In this document: positions 10,046-18,416 of the stretch, one piece after another
How the letters are laid out: each line of letters begins with the position of its first letter
Numbering within the stretch: the first letter of the stretch is position 1
Origin: Solirubrobacter sp963736505
Lineage (GTDB): Bacteria; Actinomycetota; Thermoleophilia; Solirubrobacterales; Solirubrobacteraceae
Assembly (NCBI GenBank): GCA_963736505.1
Contig: CAVTOZ010000003.1
Coordinates: 1,054,001 to 1,118,000 of the forward strand
Direction: 5' to 3'
DNA length: 64,000 nt
Position numbers and translations under genes: made by a program
Notes under the pieces: model-generated
Told to the model about the DNA's origin: nothing
The model's database searches: none
Seen by the model: the letters and a program-made list of their open reading frames with translations, nothing else

Positions 10046-10756
10046 ATGCCATTCCTTGAAGTCGACGACATCAAGACCTACTACGGCAACATCCAGGCGC
10101 TCAAGGGCGTCTCGCTGACCGTGGAGGAAGGCGAGTGCGTGACGCTGATCGGCTCCAACGGGGCCGGGAAGTCGACCACGCTGCGCTCGATCTCGGGGCT
10201 CACGCCTCCGCGGACGGGCTCGATCAGGCTCAACGGCGAGGAGATCCATCTCCTGCCGCCGCAGGAGATCGTCGGGCTCGGCATCTGCCAGTCGCCTGAG
10301 GGCCGCAAGTGCTTCCAGCGGATGACGGTGCGCGAGAACCTGGAGCTCGGGGCCTACCTGCGGCGCGACCATTCGCAGATCAACACCGATCTCAAGCGCG
10401 TGTTCTCGCTGTTCCCGCGTCTGGACGAGCGCCAGTCGCAGAAGGCGGGCACGATGTCCGGCGGCGAGCAGCAGATGCTCGCGATCGGGCGGGCGATGAT
10501 GGGCGCGCCGAAGATCCTGCTGCTCGACGAGCCGTCGATGGGCATCTCGCCGGTGCTCACCGAGCGCATCTACGAGACGATCGCCGAGATCAACAAGGAG
10601 GGCATGACGATCCTCCTGGTGGAGCAGAACGCGAACTTCGCGCTCGACGTCTCCAAGCGCGGCTACGTGCTCGAGACGGGCAAGGTCGTCATGTCCGACG
10701 AGTCCGACTCGCTGCGGACCAACCCCGAAGTGATGAAGGCGTACCTCGGAACATGA
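10046..10756 (+). CDS. livF: branched-chain amino acid ABC transporter ATPase, LivF type
   Basis: Partner ATPase of LivG. 236 residues with Walker A GSNGAGKST, the Q-loop region CQSPEGRKCFQRMTVRENLELG typical of LivF, signature MSGGEQQMLAIGRAMM, Walker B LLLDEPSMGISP and switch EQNANFALDVS. The start has a GGAGGG about 8 nt upstream. The stop overlaps the next small gene by ATGA, so the operon continues. Confidence 0.95.
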   Translation: MPFLEVDDIKTYYGNIQALKGVSLTVEEGECVTLIGSNGAGKSTTLRSISGLTPPRTGSIRLNGEEIHLLPPQEIVGLGICQSPEGRKCFQRMTVRENLELGAYLRRDHSQINTDLKRVFSLFPRLDERQSQKAGTMSGGEQQMLAIGRAMMGAPKILLLDEPSMGISPVLTERIYETIAEINKEGMTILLVEQNANFALDVSKRGYVLETGKVVMSDESDSLRTNPEVMKAYLGT

Positions 10757-11001
10757 CCGTTCTCTTCGCACTCATCGGCGCCAAGGCGCTGTTCTGGCTC
10801 TATCTCTGGCTGATTTCGGCGATCGCGGGCTCGTACCTGTCCGAGCGCAAGGGCTACGGCGAGAAGCCGGGCCTCGCCTCGGGCCTGATCCTGTCGATCA
10901 TCGGGCCGATCGTGTGGCTGTTCGTGCCCGCCCGCCCGGATTCCAAGTGGAAGACGATCGGGGCGTTCGGACGCGGCGAGAACGCCGCCAAGCGCCGCTA
11001 G
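10753..11001 (+). CDS. small membrane protein at the end of the importer operon
   Basis: An 82-residue protein whose ATG overlaps the livF stop. Two hydrophobic segments (about 3-27 and 40-60) flank a basic loop YLSERKGYGEKPG, and the C-terminus is basic. I see no enzyme motif and do not recognise a family. Overlap with livF implies co-expression with the importer. A strong hairpin follows, so it is the last gene of the unit. Confidence 0.75.
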   Translation: MTVLFALIGAKALFWLYLWLISAIAGSYLSERKGYGEKPGLASGLILSIIGPIVWLFVPARPDSKWKTIGAFGRGENAAKRR

Positions 11002-11012
11002 CGATTCGCCAC

Positions 11013-11036
11013 GGCCGCCCGCGTCAGCGGGCGGCC
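11013..11036. terminator. bidirectional hairpin between convergent genes
   Basis: A perfect 10-bp stem GGCCGCCCGC / GCGGGCGGCC with loop GTCA. The loop contains the stop codon of the minus-strand gene that ends at 11024. It lies 11 nt past the importer operon and probably ends transcripts from both sides. Confidence 0.65.
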
Positions 11037-11344
11037 TGCGGCTGCAGCCTGGCCACGTCGCAGGTCTGCGGCATGTAGCCGCTGTGTCCGCGCGGGCGGT
11101 CGCAGCCATCGTACGAGCCCGACGCGAACGCCGGCGCCGCCGCGAACTGCCGCAGCAGCTGCACCTGATCGCCGTTGCCGAGGTGGCTCGGCGTCATCGC
11201 GGCGAACACGACCACGCCCGCGGCCACGCACAGCGCCAGCTTGCGCCGCAGGTCGATGCGGTGGCGGCGGACGGCGGCGGCGTGCGAGGTCGCACGCGTC
11301 AGCGCGTCCCCGAGGGCCTCGAGGTCGGGTGGCAGCTCGGCCAT
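11024..11344 (-). CDS. small single-pass membrane protein of unknown function
   Basis: 106 residues from ATG 11344: a charged N-terminal segment (MAELPPDLEALGDALTRATS), one hydrophobic helix LALCVAAGVVVFAAM near 38-52, then an exported-looking tail with two Cys (DGCDRPRG, PQTCDVARLQ) that could form a disulfide. An in-frame ATG at 11383 would add 13 residues but has no better signal. The layout resembles small membrane-anchored proteins of actinobacteria; I assign no function. It converges on the importer operon. Confidence 0.5.
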   Translation of the reverse strand: MAELPPDLEALGDALTRATSHAAAVRRHRIDLRRKLALCVAAGVVVFAAMTPSHLGNGDQVQLLRQFAAAPAFASGSYDGCDRPRGHSGYMPQTCDVARLQPQAAR

Positions 11345-11414
11345 GACACCCCAATGATGGCTCCTGGGGGGCGCGGATGTCACGGGTCGCGCACGCGCCG
11401 GTGCGTTCGGAGAC

Positions 11415-12254
11415 CTACCGGACCGCGTCGCGCAGGGCTTCGTCGAGGTCCGGGTGGGCGTAGGCGTAGCCGTGCGCCTGCGCGGCGCGCGGGAGCGCGC
11501 GCTGGCCGGTCGTGACGATGACCGCCATCTCGCCGTACAGCGCGCGGATCGCGAAGCCGGGGATCGGCGCGACCGCCGGCCGGTGCAGCGCGCGCCCGAG
11601 CGCCTTGGAGAACTCGGCGTTGGTCACGGGCTCCGGCGCGGTCGCGTTGACCGGCCCGCTGTATGTGGGATCGTCGAGCGCCGCGACGTAGATCCCGACG
11701 ACGTCGTCGACGTGGATCCACGACAGGTATTGCCGCCCGCCCGCGACCGGCCCGCCGGCGCCGAGCTTGAACGGGGTCAGCATCTTCGCCAGCGCGCCGC
11801 CGGCGGAGTCGAGCACGACGCCGGTGCGGACGGTGACGACGCGCACGCCCTGCGCGGCGGCGGCGTTGGCCTCGCGCTCCCACTCGACGCACACGCGCGC
11901 CGGGAAGTCGTCGCCGGCCGGGGACTCCTCGGTGACGATCTCGTCGCCGTGCGGGCCGTAGTAGCCGACCGCGGAGGCCGAGACGAGCGTCTTGACGCCG
12001 CTGCCCGTGAGCGCGGCGACGAGCGTGCGCGTGCCGTTCACGCGCGACTCCATGATCCGCCGCTTGGCGTCGTCGCTCCAGCGCTGGGCGAGGTTCTCGC
12101 CGGCCAGGTGCACGACCGCGTCGCGCCCCGCGACCGCCGGCCCCGGGTCCTCGCGCCGGAGCGACACGACCGTCACGTCGTCGCCGCGGCCGCGCAGCCG
12201 CTCCACCAGCCGCGAGCCGATCAGCCCGCTGCCTCCCGTGATCGTGATCCGCAT
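11415..12254 (-). CDS. TIGR01777-family NAD(P)-dependent epimerase (YfcH-like)
   Basis: A 279-residue extended SDR protein. It begins MRITITGGSGLIGSRLVERL, a Rossmann GxxGxxG motif, followed by VVHLAGENLAQRWSDDAKRRI, which is diagnostic of the YfcH/TIGR01777 group. The active-site segment SASAVGYYGPHGDE and a C-terminal DUF1731-like stretch (EMAVIVTTGQRALPRAAQAHGY, DLDEAL) are present. The physiological substrate is unknown for the family. It lies 21 nt downstream of the malic enzyme gene on the same strand and may be co-transcribed. Confidence 0.88.
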   Translation of the reverse strand: MRITITGGSGLIGSRLVERLRGRGDDVTVVSLRREDPGPAVAGRDAVVHLAGENLAQRWSDDAKRRIMESRVNGTRTLVAALTGSGVKTLVSASAVGYYGPHGDEIVTEESPAGDDFPARVCVEWEREANAAAAQGVRVVTVRTGVVLDSAGGALAKMLTPFKLGAGGPVAGGRQYLSWIHVDDVVGIYVAALDDPTYSGPVNATAPEPVTNAEFSKALGRALHRPAVAPIPGFAIRALYGEMAVIVTTGQRALPRAAQAHGYAYAHPDLDEALRDAVR

Positions 12255-12275
12255 GAGATGCCTACGGGCGCGGCG

Positions 12276-13750
<1,475 letters not shown>

Positions 13751-13754
<4 letters not shown>

Positions 13755-13762
13755 GCGCATGC
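13751..13762. repeat. 12-bp alternating purine-pyrimidine palindrome over the malic enzyme start
   Basis: GCATGCGCATGC is a perfect palindrome containing two possible ATG starts on each strand. It lies in the 31-nt gap between divergent genes and could be an operator or a Z-DNA-prone site. Confidence 0.4.
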
Positions 13763-13768
13763 ACCCTA
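13763..13768 (-). promoter_or_regulatory. putative -10 box TAGGGT for the malic enzyme gene
   Basis: On the minus strand TAGGGT lies 8 nt before ATG 13754. The overlapping AGGTAGGG could alternatively be a Shine-Dalgarno; the two readings cannot be separated here. Confidence 0.35.
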
Positions 13769-13785
13769 CCTGCGACCATCTCGGA

Positions 13786-15267
13786 GTGGGTCTTGACCGC
13801 GCTCTCTGGCGCCTTGCGTCGGTCGTCGTCCTGGGGACGATCATGTCGATCCTCGACACCACGATCGTCAACGTCGCGATCGAGACGCTGGGCCGCGAGC
13901 TCGACGCTCCGCTGTCGACGATCCAGTGGGTCGCGACCGGCTACCTGCTCGCGCTGGCCACCGTCATCCCGCTGACGGGCTGGGCGATGGAGCGCTTCGG
14001 CGGCAAGCGCGCGTGGATGACCTCCGTCACCCTGTTCCTCGCCGGCAGCGCGCTCTGCGGGCTCGCGTGGAGCAGCTCGTCGCTGATCGCGTTCCGCGTG
14101 CTGCAGGGGTTCGGCGGCGGCATGATCATGCCGATCGGCCAGGCGATCCTCGCCCAGGCGGCGGGGCCGGAGCGGATGGGCCGCGTCATGAGCGTGATCG
14201 GCGTGCCGACGCTGCTCGGCCCGATCCTCGGGCCCGTGATCGGCGGCCTGATCATCGACAACTTCTCGTGGCGCTGGATCTTCTTCGTCAACGTGCCGGT
14301 CGGCATCGTCGCGCTCGCGCTGGCGGCGCGGATACTGCCGGGCGTCGAGCCGCGCGCGGGGCGCGTGCGGCTGGACGTGCGCGGGCTGCTGCTCCTCTCG
14401 CCGGGGCTGGCGTCACTCGTCTACGCGCTCTCGGAGGTAGGGATCTCGGGCGGCTTCGACTCGCCGCGCGTGATCGTCGCGTTCGTGCTCGGCGTCGTCC
14501 TGCTCGGCCTGTTCGCCCGCCATGCGTGGGGCGGCGACGGCGCGCTGATCGACCTCTCGCTGTTCCGCGACCGCGCGTTCGCGGCGGCGTCGGGCACGGT
14601 CTTCATCTTCGGCGTGTCGCTGTTCGGCGCGATGCTGATCCTGCCGCTCTACTACCAGATCGTGCGCGGGGAGAGCGCGCTGGACGCGGGCCTGCTCCTC
14701 GCGCCGCAGGGGCTGGGGGCGGCGATGGCGATGCCGGTCGCCGGGCGGCTGACGGACAGGCTCGGCGCGGGGAGGATCGTGCCGTTCGGCGTGATCGTCG
14801 CGCTGATCGGGACGGGCGCCTACACGCAGCTGGAAGCCGACACGTCCTACACGCTGCTGGCCGTCGCGCTGTGGGTCCGCGGGATCGGTCTCGGGATGAC
14901 GATGATGCCCGCGATGGCGGCGGCGTACCAGACGCTGTCGCGCGCGGCGGTGCCGCGCGCGACGACCGCGATCAACATCATCCGCACGATCGGCGGGTCG
15001 TTCGGCACCGCGATCCTGTCGGTCGTGCTCGAGCGCCGGATCACGGCGAACCTGCCGCTGGCCAGCGGCTCGCTCGGGTCGATCAGCAGCGCGGCCGGCG
15101 GGGGACCGCTGCCGCCGCGGATCGCCGACCCGCTCGCGCACGCGTTCGGGCAGACGTTCTGGTGGGCGGTGGGGCTGACCGCGCTCGCGCTGATCCCGGC
15201 CTACTTCCTCCCGCGCCACCCGCCGGTCCGGGCGGGCGTCGCCGAGGTCGCGACCGCCGAGGTGTGA
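13786..15267 (+). CDS. DHA2-family (EmrB/QacA-type) MFS drug efflux transporter
   Basis: A proton-driven exporter of about 493 residues with 14 predicted helices. Family motifs are clear: LGTIMSILDTTIVNVAIETLGREL in helix 1, the IQWVATGYLLALATVIPLTGWAMERFGGKR loop (motif A), RVLQGFGGGMIMPIGQAIL, and motif C GPILGPVIGGLIID. GTG 13786 is my choice because homologous proteins begin close to DRALWRLA; ATG codons at 13723, 13753 and 13759 are in frame but overlap the divergent malic enzyme start. Substrate unknown. No regulator gene is adjacent. Confidence 0.88.
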   Translation: MGLDRALWRLASVVVLGTIMSILDTTIVNVAIETLGRELDAPLSTIQWVATGYLLALATVIPLTGWAMERFGGKRAWMTSVTLFLAGSALCGLAWSSSSLIAFRVLQGFGGGMIMPIGQAILAQAAGPERMGRVMSVIGVPTLLGPILGPVIGGLIIDNFSWRWIFFVNVPVGIVALALAARILPGVEPRAGRVRLDVRGLLLLSPGLASLVYALSEVGISGGFDSPRVIVAFVLGVVLLGLFARHAWGGDGALIDLSLFRDRAFAAASGTVFIFGVSLFGAMLILPLYYQIVRGESALDAGLLLAPQGLGAAMAMPVAGRLTDRLGAGRIVPFGVIVALIGTGAYTQLEADTSYTLLAVALWVRGIGLGMTMMPAMAAAYQTLSRAAVPRATTAINIIRTIGGSFGTAILSVVLERRITANLPLASGSLGSISSAAGGGPLPPRIADPLAHAFGQTFWWAVGLTALALIPAYFLPRHPPVRAGVAEVATAEV

Positions 15268-15339
15268 GCAAACGGATCGGGCGCGCTTGCGTATCCCCTT
15301 CGGCAGCGGGACGATCTCACTGTCGCCGGGAGGTAGCGA

Positions 15340-16017
15340 ATGCGCAATCCAGTCCGTTCTGAGGCCGACGCGTTCCACATCGTGTTCGGCAGCGCCGCGG
15401 TGGTCGGCGCCGCGGTCGTCGTGGGGGCGGTCACCACGCCGGTGGCGGGTGTGGCGGTGTTCGTCGCCGCGGCCGCGGCCGCGTGCGCCTGGGAGTTCGG
15501 CACCACCGATCCGGACCGGCGCCGGCCGCTGCGCGAGGCCGCCGCTCAGGGCCGCTTCGGCCGGGCTCGGGACCGGCCGCGCGTGCTCGTGGTGGCGAAC
15601 CGCACGCTAGGCGGCCGCGAGCTGCGCGAGGAGCTCGCGCGGCGCGCGGGGGCGGAGCTGCGCTTCGTCGCGCCGATCCTCGCGTCGCGCGTGCACTACA
15701 TCGCGTCCGACATCGACAGCGAGCTGCGCGAGGCGCGTGAGCGGCTGGCCGGCGCGCTGGCGTGGGCGCATGGCGAAGGCCTCGAGGCGAGCGGCACCGT
15801 CGGCGACCCGAACGTCGCGCTCGGCGCGATCGAGGACGAGCTGCGGGCGGCGGGCGCCGACGAGGTGATCGTCTCGACGCACCCGCCGGGCCGGTCGAAC
15901 TGGCTCGAGACCGGGATCGTCGAGCGGTTGCGCGAGGAGCTCGACGTGCCCGTCATGCACCTCGTCGTCGACCTCGAGGGGGCGGCGCGACCGGCGCCGC
16001 CCCGCGTGGAGGCCTAG
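15340..16017 (+). CDS. membrane-anchored universal-stress-like protein
   Basis: 225 residues with a good Shine-Dalgarno (GGGAGGT, 5 nt before ATG). Two hydrophobic helices at about 14-52, separated by TTP, are followed by a soluble domain from about 75. This begins RPRVLVVANRTLGGRELREEL and contains GDPNVALGAIEDELRAAGADEVIVSTHPPGRSNWLE and VPVMHLVVD. The alternating strand-helix pattern and the HPPGRSNWLE loop resemble universal stress or nucleotide-binding Rossmann-like domains. I cannot name the family with certainty. It converges on the frameshifted gene at 16014 with a 4-nt overlap. Confidence 0.72.
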   Translation: MRNPVRSEADAFHIVFGSAAVVGAAVVVGAVTTPVAGVAVFVAAAAAACAWEFGTTDPDRRRPLREAAAQGRFGRARDRPRVLVVANRTLGGRELREELARRAGAELRFVAPILASRVHYIASDIDSELREARERLAGALAWAHGEGLEASGTVGDPNVALGAIEDELRAAGADEVIVSTHPPGRSNWLETGIVERLREELDVPVMHLVVDLEGAARPAPPRVEA

Positions 16018-18231
16018 GACGAGGAGCGGGTGAGGTTGTCGGTGCCGTTGCCGCCGTTGCCCTCCGCGGGCGGCGCGTCGTCGGACGACTGCGCCTCCTG
16101 CTCCTTGAGGGCGTCCTGCAGCTGCTCGAGGCCGATGATGCGGACGCTGGAGCGGAAGCTGCCGTCGCGGCCGTGCTGCTCGACGTCGCCACGGCCTCCG
16201 CCGCCGCCATAGCCGCCGCGCCCGCCGCGGCCTCCGCCGCCACCGCCGCCGTAGCCGCCCCGGCCGCCGCCGCCCTGGCCGCCGTAGCCGCCGCCGCCCT
16301 GGCCGCCGCCGCGCCGTCCGCGCCCGCCTCGGCCGCCACGGTCGTCGCGCTGGCGCGGGTTGACGATCGCCTTGACGTCGCGCACCGGGGTCGCCGCGAG
16401 GCGCACCCACGCGGTGAACGTCGGGTCGCCGGGCTTGACGCCCTGGGCCTGCTCGGCGCACACCGAGGACCACTTCATCGTCTCGCCGTCGTCGCGGCGC
16501 TTGGGCTGCAGCGCCTCGAGCACGGCCTCCGGACCGCCGACCCGCTCGATCGCGGCCGCGAGCCGCGCCTGCGCGCGGGCCGAACGCGTGGGGGAGGTCG
16601 CCGGGGCCTGCGGAGCCGCGGGAGCCGCGGGAGCGGCGGGAGCGGCGGGAGCGGCGGGAGCGGCCTCCTGCGGCTGCTCCTGGACCTCCTGGACCGGCTG
16701 GGCCTCGCCCTCGGCGGCGGCGACAGGCGCCGCGCCCTCCTCGGCGACGGGCGCCGCCTCGGCGGGACCCGGATCGTCGACGACCTCGGGCCCGCCCTCG
16801 AGCGCGGCCTGCTCGGCCTTGCGCAGCTCGGTCAGCTTGGCGAAGAACGTGCGCCGGTGGCGCTCGGCGGCGGTCAGCCGGCGGCGGCGCCGAGGCTGCT
16901 CACCCGGCCGCCCGGGGCGGTCCTGGCGCGGCGGCCGACGGTCACCCTGCGGCTGGCCCTGAGCGGGAGCCCCGGTCGCGGTCGCCTCCGACGCGGGCGG
17001 CGAGCCCTCGCCGGCGGGCGTCGCGACGACGGGAGTCTCGGCGGCCGGAGCCTCCGAGGCCGGAGCCTCGGTCGCGGTCGCCTGCGCGGCCGGCGGCACG
17101 CCTCCGCGGGACGACGGGCGTCTCGGCCGGGGTCGCCGCGGCGGGCGTCTCGGCCGGAGTCTGGGAGGCAGGAGTCTCCGCGGGCGCCTCGGCGGCCGGA
17201 GTCTCAGCGACGCGCGTCGCGGCTGGCGCGTCAGCGGCCGGGGTCTCGGCAACAACCGGCGTCTCGGCCGGGGTCTCGGCGGCGGGCGTCTCCGCCGGCG
17301 TCTCGGCAACGGGCGTCTCGGCGGCGGGCGTCTCCGCCGGCGTCTCGGCAACGGGCGTCTCGGCCGGAGCCTCCGCGGCGGGCGTCTCCGCCGGCGTCTC
17401 GGCAACGGGCGTCTCGGCGGCGGGCGTCTCCGCCGGCGTCTCGGCAACGGGCGTCTCGGCGGCGGGCGTCTCCGCGACGGGCGTCTCGGCAACGGGCGTC
17501 TCGGCGGCGGGCGTCTCCGCCGGCGTCTCGGCAACGGGCGTCTCGGCGGCGGGCGTCTCCGCCGGCGTCTCGGCAACGGGCGTCTCGGCCGGAGCCTCCG
17601 CGGCGGGCGTCTCCGCCGGCGTCTCGGCAACGGGCGTCTCGGCCGGAGCCTCCGCGACGGGCGTCTCGGCGGGCGCCTCAGCGGCCGGCGTCTCCGCGGC
17701 GGGCGCCTCAGCAGCGGGCGTCTCGGCGGCGGGCGTCTCGGCCGCGGGCGCCTCAGCAGCGGGCGTCTCCACGGTGGGCGCGTCAACGGCGGGTGCCTCC
17801 GCAGCGGGCGTCTCGGCAACGGGCGTCTCCGCCGGAGCCTCGGCGACCGGCGTCTCCGCGGCCGGGGCTTCGGCGGCGGGTGCCTCAACCGCGGGCGGCT
17901 CGGCGGCGGGCGTCTCCACGGTGGGCGTCTCCGCGGGCGCCGCTGCAGCGGCCTGCTCCGGCGCCGGCTTCTCTTCCGACACGGCGCTGCTGGTGTCCTC
18001 GGACGCGGGACCGTCGGCGACCGGGGCCTCGGCGGCCGGGGGGTCCACCGCGGGCGTCTCCACAGTCGGGGTCTCCTCGGCGGCCGGCGTCGTCGCGGCC
18101 TCGTCGAGCGCGGGGGCGTCCGCGGCGACGGCGGCCTCGGCGGTCGCCTCTTCGCGCGTCGGCGCGGGCTGCGCGGCCTCGGGCGTCGTCGGGTTGGTCT
18201 CGCGATCCTCGGGGGAGGGCGTGTCGGTCAT
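16014..18231 (-). pseudogene. PAET-repeat / RGG-tail disordered protein, split by one frameshift
   Basis: Two overlapping minus-strand frames make one protein. The N-terminal part starts at ATG 18231 (MTDTPSPEDRETNPTTPEAA) and consists largely of Glu-Thr-Pro-Ala-Val repeats. Near 17108-17110 (a CCC run on the coding strand) the reading must move by +1 to enter the frame that continues VPPAAQATATEAPASEAP. That frame then gives a basic segment LTAAERHRRTFFAKLTELRKAEQ, a small conserved-looking core ARLAAAIERVGGPEAVLEAL...KWSSVCAEQAQGVKPGDPTFTAWVRLAATPV, and a Gly/Arg-rich tail resembling RGG RNA-binding tails. Without the shift the first frame ends about 50 residues later in Arg/Gly-rich nonsense. 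A sequencing error, a true mutation or recoding could each explain it. Function unknown; RNA binding is only suggested by the tail. Confidence 0.6.
17250..17660. repeat. tandem 42-bp coding repeats
   Basis: On the plus strand the unit contains GTCTCGGCAACGGGC, GTCTCGGCGGCGGGC and GTCTCCGCCGGC in that order (15+15+12 nt). Near-identical copies recur several times, with variant units outside this core. On the coding (minus) strand it encodes a 14-residue block of ETPAAETPVAETPA type. The repeats hold all frames open, which explains the long spurious open frames here, and could also mislead assembly. Confidence 0.8.
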
Positions 18232-18403
18232 GAGTGGGGACCTCTGGCTGCTGGCTGTGGGCGCGCGGCGTAGCGCTTCTTGGCTCACGCGGCGGTGCGC
18301 GCATGGCAGGGCGTCCGGGCGCGCGGACGCACCAGGAAGCCGCGTGGCCAGCATAGCGGTCGCGAGCGACCCGCCGACCGCTCGTTCAGGGGGGTCCGGC
18401 TAC

Positions 18404-18409
18404 TAACGT
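18404..18409 (+). promoter_or_regulatory. putative -10 box TAACGT of polA
   Basis: TAACGT lies 7 nt before the polA ATG, with no Shine-Dalgarno between them, so a leaderless transcript is likely. Confidence 0.5.
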
Positions 18410-18416
18410 TCAGGCC

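Noticed and set aside
11084..11515. Plus-strand frame of 143 codons between convergent genes
   Set aside because: Opposes the small membrane protein gene and the end of the epimerase gene; composition is shadow-like.
17250..17660. Possible CRISPR array because of evenly spaced direct repeats
   Set aside because: Repeats are contiguous, of codon-multiple length and encode PAET blocks; there are no unique spacers and no cas genes.
15762..18233. An 823-codon plus-strand frame opposite the PAET-repeat gene
   Set aside because: Its sequence is Arg/Pro/Ser repeats generated by the complementary strand of a coding repeat; no start signal or domain.
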